From contig CANLOU010000002.1 in assembly GCA_947492995.1 (NCBI GenBank), forward strand, positions 248,001 to 312,000: 64,000 nucleotides of DNA, in the 5' to 3' direction. The position numbers and the translations under genes were made by a program. Shown in pieces: positions 1 through 11,092 of this stretch. Positions within the stretch are counted from its first letter, which is position 1; each line of letters opens with the position of its first letter. Source of the DNA: an uncultured Litoreibacter sp. Lineage in GTDB: Bacteria > Pseudomonadota > Alphaproteobacteria > Rhodobacterales > Rhodobacteraceae. A model generated the notes under the pieces. The model was not told the origin of the DNA and did no database searches. It was given only the letters and a program-made list of their open reading frames with translations.

Positions 1-981
1 ATCCTGCCGGTGCATGGCGAATTGGACCGCGCGCGGGAGGGGGCGTCCTCGAACCGCGTGGCCAAAATTGGCACCACCGGGCGTGGCATCGGGCCGGCTT
101 ATGAGGACAAAGTGGGCCGCCGCGCCATCCGCGTGGCGGATTTGGCGGATCGTGCGACCTTGGAGACCCGTGTGGACCGTCTGCTGCAGCATCACGACAC
201 CCTGCGCCGCGGCATGGGGCTGGAGGAAGTAGACCGCGAGGCGCTGATCGAGACCCTGCTTGAGATCGCGCCATCCGTGCTGAAATTTGCGCAGCCGGTC
301 TGGAAAGTGCTGGCCGACAAACGCAAGGCAGGCAAGCGCATCCTGTTTGAGGGCGCGCAGGGCGCGTTGCTGGACATTGATTTCGGGACATACCCGTTTG
401 TGACCTCCTCCAACGTCATTGCGGGGCAAGCGGCGACTGGGTCAGGCATGGGGCCCGGGGCGATTGATTTTGTTTTGGGGATCGTGAAAGCCTACACGAC
501 CCGCGTCGGAGAAGGGCCATTCACGGCGGAGTTGAATGACGAGCATGGCCAAAGACTAGGCGAGCGGGGCCATGAGTTTGGCACTGTCACCGGCCGCCAG
601 CGGCGCTGCGGGTGGTTTGACGCGGTTCTGGTGCGCCAGACATGTGCGACATCGGGCGTGTCGGGTATCGCGTTTACCAAGCTGGACGTTTTGGACGGGT
701 TCGAAGAACTCAAGATCTGCGTGGCTTACGAGTTGGACGGCGAGCGCATTGATTACCTGCCGACGGCAGCCGATCACCAGGCGCGCTGCACCCCGATCTG
801 GGAAACCATGCCAGGTTGGTCTCAAAGCACTGAAGGGGCGCGCAGCTGGGCGGACCTGCCTGCGGAGGCAATCAAATACGTGCGCCGCGTGGAAGAGTTG
901 ATCGACTGCCCGGTCGCGCTATTGTCCACCTCGCCGGAACGGGAAGACACCATTCTGGTCACCGACCCTTTCGCTGATTGA
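1..981 (+). CDS. purA: Adenylosuccinate synthetase, 3' part (5' end outside the window)
   Basis: Catalyses GTP-dependent joining of IMP and aspartate to adenylosuccinate, the first committed step to AMP, in the cytosol. The frame is open from base 1 and ends at a TGA, giving about 326 residues of a protein usually near 430, so roughly the first quarter including the N-terminal GTP-binding loop is missing. Family blocks are visible: [13 protein letters not shown] near the start, then [20 protein letters not shown] with SSN, the GWFDAVLVR block, and a C-terminal LLSTSPERE segment close to the usual STSPER end. The reading frame is intact and there is nothing unusual in the visible part. A small membrane-protein gene follows 13 bases downstream on the same strand and could be co-transcribed. 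Confidence 0.97.
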   Translation: MLPVHGELDRAREGASSNRVAKIGTTGRGIGPAYEDKVGRRAIRVADLADRATLETRVDRLLQHHDTLRRGMGLEEVDREALIETLLEIAPSVLKFAQPVWKVLADKRKAGKRILFEGAQGALLDIDFGTYPFVTSSNVIAGQAATGSGMGPGAIDFVLGIVKAYTTRVGEGPFTAELNDEHGQRLGERGHEFGTVTGRQRRCGWFDAVLVRQTCATSGVSGIAFTKLDVLDGFEELKICVAYELDGERIDYLPTAADHQARCTPIWETMPGWSQSTEGARSWADLPAEAIKYVRRVEELIDCPVALLSTSPEREDTILVTDPFAD

Positions 982-994
982 GGAGACGCGCCCC

Positions 995-1219
995 ATGGCC
1001 CTAAGCTACAAAGCCCGCAAACGCTGGTCGCTGCTGCTATTGGTCATCGGCCTGCCGCTTTATATCGTGGTTGCGGTGACATTAGTGGGGCTGTTGCCCC
1101 GCCCGTCATTCCTGCTGGAGCTGGGCATTTATCTGGGTTTGGGCATCTTGTGGGCGCTGCCGTTCAAGTTCCTGTTCAAGGGCATCGGGCAGGCCGAACC
1201 AGACGCGGATGCAGAATGA
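995..1219 (+). CDS. DUF2842 family small membrane protein
   Basis: A 74-residue protein with two hydrophobic helices (about residues 12-32 and 38-58) separated by a short Pro/Arg loop, and a short acidic tail. The start MALSYKARKRW and the overall pattern match the DUF2842 family as I remember it from Rhodobacterales; the function is unknown. The ATG lies 13 bases after the purA stop with a GAGGAGAC Shine-Dalgarno-like run just before it, so it is probably translated from the purA transcript. The stop codon falls inside a tandem 16-base duplication (see the repeat entry). Confidence 0.8.
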   Translation: MALSYKARKRWSLLLLVIGLPLYIVVAVTLVGLLPRPSFLLELGIYLGLGILWALPFKFLFKGIGQAEPDADAE

Positions 1220-1246
1220 GCGGCGGTTTAAATGAGCGGCGGTTTG
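1215..1246 (+). repeat. Tandem duplication of 16 bases across a stop codon
   Basis: The unit AATGAGCGGCGGTTTA occurs twice head to tail, the second copy differing only in its last base. The first copy carries the TGA stop of the DUF2842 gene, so the duplication lies just at the gene end and does not alter the protein. It looks like a recent slippage event. Confidence 0.8.
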
Positions 1247-1290
1247 ACGTGAATGTGCGTCTTCGACGCGCCTGATTTTTTGCGCTCTTG

Positions 1291-1350
1291 AAGGGGGTTC
1301 CCCCCTTCGCCGCGCGGGCAAATCCCTGAGCATATTTCCGGCAGAAAGAC
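1291..1350 (+). repeat. Composite gene-end element: GC hairpin plus GAGCATATTT motif
   Basis: A perfect 7-bp hairpin (AAGGGGG, loop TTC, CCCCCTT; 1291-1307) is followed at 1328 by GAGCATATTTCCGGCAGAAA. The same two-part design recurs at 14146-14206, at 16069-16130 (minus) and at 61165-61246. It sits in the short gap between the converging DUF2842 and tmpB genes, where a transcription end is expected. A terminator role is inferred. Confidence 0.5.
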
Positions 1351-1354
1351 GCCG

Positions 1355-3216
<1,862 letters not shown>

Positions 3217-3231
3217 TTATGAAGGCGGGGA

Positions 3232-5580
3232 TTACTCCCCGGCTTCGCGAGCCTCGGGTGTGAAGCGGGACTTGCCCGACAACACGAATTTGCCGTTGCC
3301 ACTTTTGACAACGCGGCCTTCACGCAGGAGCGAGCCGAAGCTGCGCAGACCTGCTTCTCGTGACGGCGCTTCACCTGTGGTCAGCGACGCAATTTTGCGC
3401 ATCAGCATCGGGCGGGTGAATTCCTCCGCACCTTCCACGAAGGCGTAATGTGCGGCCGCCGCTTCCAGGAGATCAGGAAGCTCCAATGCGTCGTGGCGTT
3501 CAGCGTAGGTGCTGAAGCTTTCAACATTGGCGTCCTCGAAAAGGTTTTCGTCGACCTCTTCCTCCAGCTCCTCGGCCAGCGCCAGATTGCCTGACGTGAT
3601 CCGGCGGGGGCGCACGTCGATGGCGGCGTCGGCTTGCGACGGCGCGGGTGTGTCGATGCGCTGCTCGCTGACCAGCACCAGCGGCGCAGGACGCGAGGTC
3701 GCGGCACCATCAGCACGGGGGCGGGCACGGCCGGGACGGACAACGCGGGCCAGATCGTCGCGATATTGGTCAAGCTCGCGCTCTTCCTCGTCGGCGGCGG
3801 CCTTGGCGATGCTGTCATCGGCCTTGGTGGCGGCAACAGCGGCCTTGAGATGCGCGATGGAGGCGCGGCGGACCGCCCCTTCGTCGTCATCGGACAGGCG
3901 GGTGCTGGTGGCATCCATCAAGCGGTTGAGCGCTTCATCCTCGTCTTCGACCATCAAAGACCGGCGGGCGAGGCGCGCGGCGCGGTTCTCCTCCGTCTCA
4001 GGGGCGTCGGTTTGGGCCTCAGCTTCGTCGCCCGTTGCTGCGGCGTCCTCAGCCACTTCTTCGGCTTCCGATTTGGTTTCGGCCTCAACTTCGGCGGCTT
4101 CGGCCATCACTTTGGCCAGCGCGTCAGCTTCTTCCGCTGCCTTTGCCTCGGCTTCTGCTTTTGCTGCAGCGGCCTGGGCTGCTGCCGCATCGGCGTCTGC
4201 CTGTTTGCGGGCGTCCGCCTCGGCGTCGGCCTTGGCTTGGGCCGCTTGAGCGGAGGCAAGCGCGCGTGCTTCCATCTCGGCGTCGGCAGTGTCTGCGGTC
4301 GATGGGGCGTCACCGTCATCAAGCTCCATCTCGGCTTCGACATCGGCCAGTTCCGCCATCAAGGCAGCCTCGGCTTCGGCGTCTAATTCTGCGGATGGTT
4401 CTTCTTGAGCGTCTGTTTCGCCGCCCGCCTGGGCCGCTTCAACATCTGCACGAGAGATCTTTTGAACGATGATCCGACGGCGTGGTTTGACAACTGGCGC
4501 GGCCAGGTCGGCCGGCTCTGCGCTGTCCTCATCGGCAGCAACCTCGTTAGCAGCAACCTCGTCAGCGGCAGCTTCGGCGGCCTCTGGCTCGGCAGTTGCC
4601 TCGGCATCCGCGTCTGCCGTGTCGGCAGCTTCGGTCTCGGACGCGTTTGCTTGCTTGGCTGCAGCGTCGTCGATGGCGTCTTCTGCGACGGCTTCACCTT
4701 CGGCCTCAACCTCTGGGGCAGTGTCGTCCAGAACAGCTTTGACGTCTGTTTCCACCTCTGCAACAGGGGCGTCTTCTTCAACGTCGGCTGCAACAGCTTC
4801 AACCTCGGCCTCAGCTTCGGCTTCAGTGTGGTCCGCAACGGCGTCGGCTTCCGCATCCGCCGTATCGGCGACAGGCTCATCAACCGGTGTTTCTTCAGCA
4901 GCGTCATCCTTCATGTCAGCCATGATGCTGCCAAGAATGTTGGCATCCGCCGTGTCGGCATCCGCTTCATCCTCAAACGTGTCGTCTGCAACAAAGGAGG
5001 CTGGCGGTTCTACCGGCTCGGTTGTTGTGAAGTCGTCAGCATGCTCGTCCTCATTGTAGAAAGACGTGTCTTCGACAGGGGCCGCATTCTCGCGGGATAC
5101 GACAGCGCGGATGCGCTGCAATTTCTCTGCGATTGTGTCGCCTTCACCAAAACCAGCGCGGTCTGCGATGACCGGCTGCACGAAGGCGGCTGTTTCGGGC
5201 TCTGAGACGGCTGCCAGCGATGGGGCAGGGGCGGGCTCCGGCGTCGGAGCAGGGGCTGCGACGGGCGCCGCCACGGCTGGTGCCGCTTTTGCGGTGTCTT
5301 GCTCCTGGCGCAGGATCAGGGAATTGTCCGAGACCTCTGCTTCGACGCGGGACTTGATTGTCTGCTCGGCAATCCTGTGCAGATATTCTGCGTCAGGTTG
5401 CGGAGGCTCGGCGCCAAAGAACCTGTCGCGTTCTGCCAGATCGCGGAAATATTCTGAGATCGCTTTCATCGTCGAAAACGGCTCGTCAAACCCTTCAAGG
5501 GTACAAGAGAAGGTCCCGTAAGAAACCGTCAAAATTTTATTATCACCAACCACGGTGTACTCGCTTTCTCCCCAACCCAC
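3232..5580 (-). CDS. Very acidic Ala/Glu-rich low-complexity protein, conserved ends
   Basis: A 782-residue protein of unknown function. Residues 1-90 form a compact, non-repetitive region (MGWGESEYTVVGDNK, then a LAERDRFFGAEPP block). Residues about 95-640 are almost entirely Ala, Glu, Asp and Val in loosely repeated EAEAEAEVEA-like runs, probably disordered or long-helical. The last 100 residues are again ordered (LPDLLEAAAAHYAFVEG to GKFVLSGKSRF) and look like a small alpha/beta domain. No signal peptide or transmembrane segment is seen. The only in-frame start is GTG, since a stop lies four codons upstream. I recall similar Rhodobacterales proteins being mislabelled as chemotaxis proteins, but nothing here supports a CheA function. 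It is transcribed away from the thiamine pyrophosphokinase gene. Confidence 0.8.
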   Translation of the reverse strand: MGWGESEYTVVGDNKILTVSYGTFSCTLEGFDEPFSTMKAISEYFRDLAERDRFFGAEPPQPDAEYLHRIAEQTIKSRVEAEVSDNSLILRQEQDTAKAAPAVAAPVAAPAPTPEPAPAPSLAAVSEPETAAFVQPVIADRAGFGEGDTIAEKLQRIRAVVSRENAAPVEDTSFYNEDEHADDFTTTEPVEPPASFVADDTFEDEADADTADANILGSIMADMKDDAAEETPVDEPVADTADAEADAVADHTEAEAEAEVEAVAADVEEDAPVAEVETDVKAVLDDTAPEVEAEGEAVAEDAIDDAAAKQANASETEAADTADADAEATAEPEAAEAAADEVAANEVAADEDSAEPADLAAPVVKPRRRIIVQKISRADVEAAQAGGETDAQEEPSAELDAEAEAALMAELADVEAEMELDDGDAPSTADTADAEMEARALASAQAAQAKADAEADARKQADADAAAAQAAAAKAEAEAKAAEEADALAKVMAEAAEVEAETKSEAEEVAEDAAATGDEAEAQTDAPETEENRAARLARRSLMVEDEDEALNRLMDATSTRLSDDDEGAVRRASIAHLKAAVAATKADDSIAKAAADEEERELDQYRDDLARVVRPGRARPRADGAATSRPAPLVLVSEQRIDTPAPSQADAAIDVRPRRITSGNLALAEELEEEVDENLFEDANVESFSTYAERHDALELPDLLEAAAAHYAFVEGAEEFTRPMLMRKIASLTTGEAPSREAGLRSFGSLLREGRVVKSGNGKFVLSGKSRFTPEAREAGE

Positions 5581-5692
5581 GCATCGAATTTACTGCAGAA
5601 TATTTCCTATTCCCAAACAAAAACTGAATATTCGGGTGGATTAGCTGCAAGAAACATTGCCCATTGTTTCCACTTTCGCCATTAATCCTGTC

Positions 5693-6361
5693 ATGTCCGA
5701 GATCATTGTTCAAACCCACACATTTCTGACACTTTTGGGTGGGGGTCCGACACATTTTAGCCATGTGAATCAAGCGCTTACATTGGCCCCGATTCTTGTC
5801 TGCGCGGACGGTGGTGCGGACGCCGCATTGGAGGCGGGGCACATGCCGGACGCTGTGATCGGGGATTTGGATTCGATCTCGGATGCGGGGCGCGCGCAAA
5901 TTGATGAAAATCGTCTGCACTATATCGCGGAGCAAGACAGCACCGATTTTGCCAAATGCCTGCGATCCGTCGATGCGCCCGCGATCCTTGCTGTGGGCTT
6001 CTCGGGCGGCAGGCTGGACCACCAATTGGCCGCTTGCACGACCTTGGTGCAATTCGCCGGTAAGACAGTCTTCATGTTGTCGGACGAAGATATATGTTTC
6101 GCCGCTCCGCAATTGCTGGCGTTGGATTTGCCCGTTGGCACGCGTTTGTCCCTCTTTCCTATGGGGGAGGTGCGCGGCACCAGCACGGGGCTGCACTATC
6201 CAATTGACGGGCTCTGCCTGTCGCCATCGGGAATGGTGGGCACGTCGAACACAGTAACCGGCCCGGTGCGGCTGACATTCGACGCGCCAGACATGCTTGT
6301 CATTTTGCCGCTCGACCAACTGGAGGCCGTGCTGAACCAGCTGTGCGCAATTCCCGAGTGA
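5693..6361 (+). CDS. thiN: Thiamine diphosphokinase
   Basis: Transfers pyrophosphate from ATP to thiamine to make the cofactor thiamine diphosphate. The 222 residues show the family core: VCADGGADAAL, the GDLDSIS acidic motif, EQDSTDFAKCL, and GFSGGRLDHQLA, which build the active site, followed by a small beta-sandwich C-terminal part ending with the GTSNTVTG thiamine-binding strand. The frame is open from a TTG 36 bases upstream, but the ATG giving MSEIIVQTHTF is preferred because it matches the usual N-terminus. The gene runs divergently from the acidic Ala/Glu-rich gene across a 112-base AT-rich gap. Confidence 0.9.
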   Translation: MSEIIVQTHTFLTLLGGGPTHFSHVNQALTLAPILVCADGGADAALEAGHMPDAVIGDLDSISDAGRAQIDENRLHYIAEQDSTDFAKCLRSVDAPAILAVGFSGGRLDHQLAACTTLVQFAGKTVFMLSDEDICFAAPQLLALDLPVGTRLSLFPMGEVRGTSTGLHYPIDGLCLSPSGMVGTSNTVTGPVRLTFDAPDMLVILPLDQLEAVLNQLCAIPE

Positions 6362-6430
6362 TCGGTTTTCGCGCTCGCACCCCGCACCCAAACGCCGTAT
6401 AGATAACGCGCTGCTAACGGAGAGACCGCC

Positions 6431-7219
6431 ATGACTTCCAACCTGTCCCCCATCGACAAAGCCAAATACGTCGCCGCCAAACGCGCCGTGGATTATGTGG
6501 AGGACGGCATGAAGGTCGGGCTGGGCACCGGATCAACCGCCGCCTGGATGGTCAAATGCCTGGGCGAGCTGGTGCGCGACGACGGGTTGAACGTGACCGG
6601 CGTGGCCACATCGCGGCGCACCGCCGAGCTGGCCGCGCAGGTGGGCGTGCCGATCGTGTCGCTGGACGAGGCCAAGTGGCTGGACCTGACCATTGACGGC
6701 GCGGACGAGTATGACGCCAACCTCAACCTCATCAAGGGCGGGGGCGGGGCGCTGCTGCAGGAAAAGATCGTGGCCACGGCGAGCGACCAGATGATCGTGA
6801 TTGCCGACCTCTCCAAGCAGGTCGACACGCTGGGTGCATTTCCGATGCCCATCGAGGTGATCCCCTTTGGCTGGCAGACCACCAAGGCGCTGGTCGAGGA
6901 GACGCTGGTGAATTTGGACGTGCTGGGGCGGTCGTCTTCGCTGCGCATGAACAACGACACGCCGTTTGTCACCGACGAGGGCAACTTCATTCTGGACCTG
7001 CATCTGCGCCGCATCGGCAACGCGCGGCAATTGTCACTGGTGGTGAACCAGATCCCCGGCGTGGTCGAGAACGGGCTGTTCATCGACATTTGCGACGTGG
7101 TTGTGATTGGCAACGGCGACGGCTCGGTGGAAGTGCGCGACATCAACAACGGCACCGTCGAGCATGAACAGATCGACGTATTGGAAAACGACAACCTGTT
7201 TGTCGACATTGCAGACTGA
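6431..7219 (+). CDS. rpiA: Ribose-5-phosphate isomerase A
   Basis: Interconverts ribose 5-phosphate and ribulose 5-phosphate in the non-oxidative pentose phosphate pathway. The 262-residue length is normal for the Rhodobacterales form. Diagnostic segments are present: GLGTGSTAAWMV (phosphate loop), the TIDGADEYD block with catalytic acids, KGGGGALLQEKI with the catalytic Lys/Glu region, and TDEGNFILD near the C-terminus. A GGAGAG Shine-Dalgarno run precedes the ATG. A small membrane protein and glutathione reductase follow with gaps of only 4 bases and an overlap, so the three probably form one operon. Confidence 0.97.
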   Translation: MTSNLSPIDKAKYVAAKRAVDYVEDGMKVGLGTGSTAAWMVKCLGELVRDDGLNVTGVATSRRTAELAAQVGVPIVSLDEAKWLDLTIDGADEYDANLNLIKGGGGALLQEKIVATASDQMIVIADLSKQVDTLGAFPMPIEVIPFGWQTTKALVEETLVNLDVLGRSSSLRMNNDTPFVTDEGNFILDLHLRRIGNARQLSLVVNQIPGVVENGLFIDICDVVVIGNGDGSVEVRDINNGTVEHEQIDVLENDNLFVDIAD

Positions 7220-7223
7220 TCTG

Positions 7224-7517
7224 ATGAAAATGGCCGCCACGCAAGACGGGTACGGAGCGGACGAGCTGCGCATACATAACGTGATCTTTGTCCTGGTGGC
7301 GGTACCGGTGGCGTTTTTGGTGATGTTTGCCCCGCTCCACCTGTTCCCCGGCTACGGCGCATCTGACCTGCCCTTCGTTGCCGAGCTGGCGCTTGGGATC
7401 ATTCATTTCTGCGTTATCGTCGCGATCACGGTTGTTGTCGGTCGCTATATCGCAGACAAAGCCGTCCTGCTGCGGCGCAAGAGACTAACTACGGAGAAGA
7501 CCGATGAGCGACTTTGA
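7224..7517 (+). CDS. Small membrane protein between rpiA and gor
   Basis: A 97-residue protein with two strong hydrophobic helices (about residues 17-40 and 52-75) separated by a short loop, and a basic C-terminus (LLRRKRLTTEK). I do not recognise a named family. The ATG four bases after the rpiA stop is preferred over upstream codons that lie inside rpiA. Its last 14 bases overlap the start of gor, which points to co-translation. Probably a conserved inner-membrane protein in this locus; no function can be assigned. Confidence 0.65.
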   Translation: MKMAATQDGYGADELRIHNVIFVLVAVPVAFLVMFAPLHLFPGYGASDLPFVAELALGIIHFCVIVAITVVVGRYIADKAVLLRRKRLTTEKTDERL

Positions 7518-8967
7518 TTACGACCTGTTTGTCATTGGCGGGGGCTCAGGCGGGGTGCGCGCGGCGCGTGTTGCCGCGGCAGAGGGCGCCAAAGTCGGCT
7601 TGGCCGAGGACGACCGCATGGGCGGCACTTGCGTTATCCGGGGCTGCGTGCCCAAAAAGCTGATGGTGTTTGCGTCGAGCTACCGCGAGGCGATGGCCGA
7701 GGCGATGGAGTACGGCTGGACCGTACACGCGGGTGGCTTTGACTGGCCCAGCTTTCAGGCCAAACTGAACAGCGAGCTGGACCGGCTGGAAAGCGTGTAC
7801 CGCAACCTGCTGGACAACTCGGGGGTTCAAACCTACGACGCGCGCGCCAAAATCAAGGACCCACACACGGTGAGCCTGAGCACCGGCGAGGACGTGACCG
7901 CCAAACACATTCTGATTGCAACGGGCGGTCACCCGGCGCTGCCGGGCATGGACAACGACCATCTGGGCATCACCTCGGACGACATTTTCCACTTGGCCGA
8001 GCTGCCAAAACGCATCCTGATCGTGGGCGGCGGCTTCATCGCCTGTGAATTTGCCTGCATCCTGAACGGCATGGGCGTCGACGTGACGCAGTATTACCGA
8101 GGCGCGCAGGTTTTGCGCGGCTTCGACGACGAGGCGCGTGGGCTGGTGGCCGAAATGATGGCCAAGAAGGGCGTGAAGCTGCATCTGGGCACCAACATTG
8201 TCGAGATGCGCAGGCAGGCTGATGTGGACGACACGGCCTCGACCGTGACGGGATCGGATGCTGTGATGGGGCTCAGCGCGCAAGACGAGGCCGCGATGCG
8301 TCACACTTATTCTGCAGGCAAGGGTGGCCCGATTTGGGTCAAGGCCTCCAACGGCACCACCGAGGTGTTTGACCAGGTGATGTTTGCCACCGGTCGCAAT
8401 CCGAACACGACCGATCTTGGTTTGGAAAACGCCAATATTGACATTGGCCGTCGCGGCGAGATCGTTGTGGACGACTATAGCCAGACGGCGCAGCCCTCGA
8501 TCTACGCGATTGGCGACGTGACCAACCGCGTGAACCTGACGCCTGTCGCGATCCGCGAAGGCATGGCCTTTGTCGAAACCGTCTTCAAGGGCAACCCGAC
8601 CAAGGTCGACCACGCGCTGATCCCATCGGCCGTCTTCACCCAGCCAGAGCTGGGAACGGTTGGCCTGACAGAGGAGGAAGCCCGCGACCAGGAACCGGTG
8701 GACGTTTACTGCACCTCGTTCCGCCCCATGCAGCAGGCCTTTATCGACCGCGAGGACCGGGTGTTGATGAAACTGGTCGTGTCCAAGGAAACGGATGTGG
8801 TGCTGGGCTGCCATATCGTCGCACCGGCGGCGGGCGAAATGATCCAGCTGGCGGGCATCGCGGTCAAGATGGGCGCCACCAAAGCACAATTCGATCAGGT
8901 TTGCGCTGTGCACCCGACCATGTCAGAAGAACTGGTAACGATGAAAACGCCGATGCGTTCGGCTTGA
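7504..8967 (+). CDS. gor: Glutathione-disulfide reductase
   Basis: FAD- and NADPH-dependent flavoprotein that regenerates glutathione from its disulfide. The 487 residues begin with the FAD-binding GGGSGGVRAAR loop. The redox-active pair is C43-x4-C48 in GGTCVIRGCVPKK, the NADPH loop is GGGFIACEF, the second FAD motif is YAIGDVTNRV, and the C-terminal dimer-interface His-Pro-Thr is in VHPTMSEE. The protein is some 30 residues longer than a typical reductase because of an insertion around residues 238-275 at the edge of the NADPH domain. The final member of the rpiA operon by spacing. Confusion with other pyridine-nucleotide disulfide reductases is possible but the CxxxxC context and C-terminus fit Gor. 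Confidence 0.92.
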   Translation: MSDFDYDLFVIGGGSGGVRAARVAAAEGAKVGLAEDDRMGGTCVIRGCVPKKLMVFASSYREAMAEAMEYGWTVHAGGFDWPSFQAKLNSELDRLESVYRNLLDNSGVQTYDARAKIKDPHTVSLSTGEDVTAKHILIATGGHPALPGMDNDHLGITSDDIFHLAELPKRILIVGGGFIACEFACILNGMGVDVTQYYRGAQVLRGFDDEARGLVAEMMAKKGVKLHLGTNIVEMRRQADVDDTASTVTGSDAVMGLSAQDEAAMRHTYSAGKGGPIWVKASNGTTEVFDQVMFATGRNPNTTDLGLENANIDIGRRGEIVVDDYSQTAQPSIYAIGDVTNRVNLTPVAIREGMAFVETVFKGNPTKVDHALIPSAVFTQPELGTVGLTEEEARDQEPVDVYCTSFRPMQQAFIDREDRVLMKLVVSKETDVVLGCHIVAPAAGEMIQLAGIAVKMGATKAQFDQVCAVHPTMSEELVTMKTPMRSA

Positions 8968-9038
8968 TTTCCGCGAAAAAACGCCCAACTACAGGGCAAC
9001 ATGAAACATGAGATCTTTGAAAAAGGGATGGAGCTTTA

Positions 9039-10205
9039 ATGGCCGGTAACAATGGCGGACCTTGGGGCGGCGGCGGAAGCGGCGGCAACGGGGATGACAA
9101 AGACAAGCGCCCAGGCGGCGACCGGGACCCGGGCCGCGGCCAACAGGGCGGCAATGGCGGTGCTCCACAAATCCCGGAGATCGACGAACTGATGAAAAAA
9201 GGCCAAGAGCAGCTGCGCGTCCTGATGGGCGGTCGCGGCGGCGGCAATCGCCCCAACGGCACCGGTCAAGGTGGCGGCGGCGGCGGTATCGGCAAAGGGA
9301 CCATCGGTCTTGCGGCCCTTGGCGCCGGCGTTTTGTGGGTCTTTGCGTCCTTCTACACCGTTGCGCCGGAAGAGCAGTCCGTTGAATTGTTCCTTGGCGA
9401 ATACTCCTCCACCGGCAATCCCGGCCTAAACTTTGCGCCATGGCCCGTGGTCACAGCGGAAGTGCTGCCGGTGACACGAGAGCAGACCGAAGACATCGGT
9501 GTCGGCTCGCGCGGCGATGGCGGTCTGATGCTGACCACAGACGAAAACATCGTGGACATTGATTTTCAGGTTGTTTGGAACATCAACGATCCGGCGAAAT
9601 ACCTTTTCAACCTGGCCGAGCCTCAGGACACGATCCGGTCGGTCTCTGAATCAGCGATGCGCGAAGTGATCGCGCGCTCTGAACTGGCCCCGATCCTCAA
9701 CCGCAACCGTCAGTTGATTGCCGACGAGGTGCGCGAGCTGATCCAGCTGACGCTGGACCAATACGATTCAGGTGTGAACATTGTGCGTCTCAACCTCGAC
9801 AAGGCCGACCCGCCGCGTGAGGTGATCGACGCCTTCCGCGAAGTGCAGGCGGCCGAGCAGCAGCGTGACACGTTGCAGCGGCAGGCCGATGCCTACGCAA
9901 ACCGCCAATTGGCGAAAGCGCGTGGTGACTCGGCGCAATTGCTGGAGCAGGCGGAAGCCTACCGCGCCCAGCAGGTGAACCAAGCCGAAGGTGAAGCGTC
10001 GCGCTTCACGGCCGTTTTGGAAGAATACCAGAAAGCCCCCGAGGTGACGCGCAAGCGTTTGTGGCTGGAAACGGTTGAGCGGGTTTATGGCTCCACCGAC
10101 AAGATCATTCTCGACAGTTCAGGCGAAGGGGGGTCGGGCATCGTGCCGTATCTGCCTTTGAACGAGCTTCGTAAGCCCGCAACCACCGCAGGGGGGACAA
10201 ACTGA
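9039..10205 (+). CDS. hflK: HflK, membrane protease regulator (prohibitin family)
   Basis: Forms with HflC a large periplasm-facing membrane complex that encloses FtsH and modulates degradation of membrane proteins. The 388-residue protein has a Gly/Asn/Asp-rich cytosolic N-terminus (about residues 1-95), one transmembrane helix (about 97-115), then the SPFH/prohibitin domain beginning with FYTVAPEEQSVELFLGEY, and a long coiled-coil-like stretch (about 260-330) rich in Ala, Gln and Arg. The stop overlaps the hflC start by one base. The glycine-rich N-terminus is longer than in many homologues but is typical of the alphaproteobacterial form. Confidence 0.95.
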   Translation: MAGNNGGPWGGGGSGGNGDDKDKRPGGDRDPGRGQQGGNGGAPQIPEIDELMKKGQEQLRVLMGGRGGGNRPNGTGQGGGGGGIGKGTIGLAALGAGVLWVFASFYTVAPEEQSVELFLGEYSSTGNPGLNFAPWPVVTAEVLPVTREQTEDIGVGSRGDGGLMLTTDENIVDIDFQVVWNINDPAKYLFNLAEPQDTIRSVSESAMREVIARSELAPILNRNRQLIADEVRELIQLTLDQYDSGVNIVRLNLDKADPPREVIDAFREVQAAEQQRDTLQRQADAYANRQLAKARGDSAQLLEQAEAYRAQQVNQAEGEASRFTAVLEEYQKAPEVTRKRLWLETVERVYGSTDKIILDSSGEGGSGIVPYLPLNELRKPATTAGGTN

Positions 10206-11092
10206 TGACACGTGGTATTTTAGGACTTGTTGTTCTGTTTGGCGTTTTGCTGGTGATCCTGTCGTCGGTGTTTATCGTGGATGAACGCCAGAAGGCGCTG
10301 GTGCTGCAGTTTGGTCAGATCGTGAAGACGAAGGAAGACCCCGGTCTGGCCTTCAAAATCCCATTCATTCAGGAAGTGGTCCGCTACGACGACCGCATTC
10401 TCGCGCTGGATACGCCCGAGACCGAGGTGACCCCATCCGATGACCGTCGTTTGGTTGTGGACGCGTTTGCGCGCTACCGCATCTCGGACGTGGTGCAGTT
10501 CCGTCAGGCCGTGGGTGTGGGTGGTCTTGCGACCGCTGAATCGCGCCTGTCCGGCATCCTGAACCCGGTGATCCGTCAGGTTCTTGGTTCTGAGGGTGTG
10601 ACATCGAACACTATCCTGTCGGCTGATCGCGGCGCGTTGATCGCGCAGATCACCGCGCAAGCCCGGCAGCGCGCTTTGCCGCTGGGCCTGGAAGTGGTGG
10701 ACGTGCGTTTGAAGCGCACCGACCTGCCTGAGCAGAACCTGGACGCCACGTTTAACCGGATGCGCGCTGAGCGTGAGCGGGAAGCGGCGGACGAGATTGC
10801 GCGTGGTGAAGAAGCCGCCCAACGTGTGCGGGCGCAAGCCGACCGGACCGTGGTCGAGCTGGTCTCCGAGGCCCAAAAGGTGGCCGACATCACCCGTGGT
10901 GAGGCCGACGCCGAGCGGAACCGCATCTTTGGCGAGGCCTATGGCGCGGATCAGGAATTCTTTGAATTCCGCCGCTCGCTGGATGCCTATGAGCGTGGCT
11001 TGGGGGGCAACAACTCGTCCTTCGTAATCAACCCGAACGACCCGTTCTTTGATTACCTGCGCTCCGATCAGGGTGCCGCTGCGCAGCAATGA
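10205..11092 (+). CDS. hflC: HflC, membrane protease regulator (prohibitin family)
   Basis: Partner of HflK in the FtsH-regulating complex. The 295 residues open with a signal-anchor helix (about 4-22), followed by the SPFH domain (SVFIVDERQKALVLQFGQI) and a charged coiled-coil region with ERERE and GEADAERNRIFGEAYG, a hallmark of HflC. It is translationally coupled to hflK at the start and to the DUF2065 gene at the end (4-base overlap). Confidence 0.95.
   Translation: MTRGILGLVVLFGVLLVILSSVFIVDERQKALVLQFGQIVKTKEDPGLAFKIPFIQEVVRYDDRILALDTPETEVTPSDDRRLVVDAFARYRISDVVQFRQAVGVGGLATAESRLSGILNPVIRQVLGSEGVTSNTILSADRGALIAQITAQARQRALPLGLEVVDVRLKRTDLPEQNLDATFNRMRAEREREAADEIARGEEAAQRVRAQADRTVVELVSEAQKVADITRGEADAERNRIFGEAYGADQEFFEFRRSLDAYERGLGGNNSSFVINPNDPFFDYLRSDQGAAAQQ

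Noticed and set aside
4405-5205. A 266-codon open frame on the plus strand
   Set aside because: It is antisense to the Ala/Glu-rich gene; the skewed composition of that gene keeps the opposite frames open and the translation has no family features.
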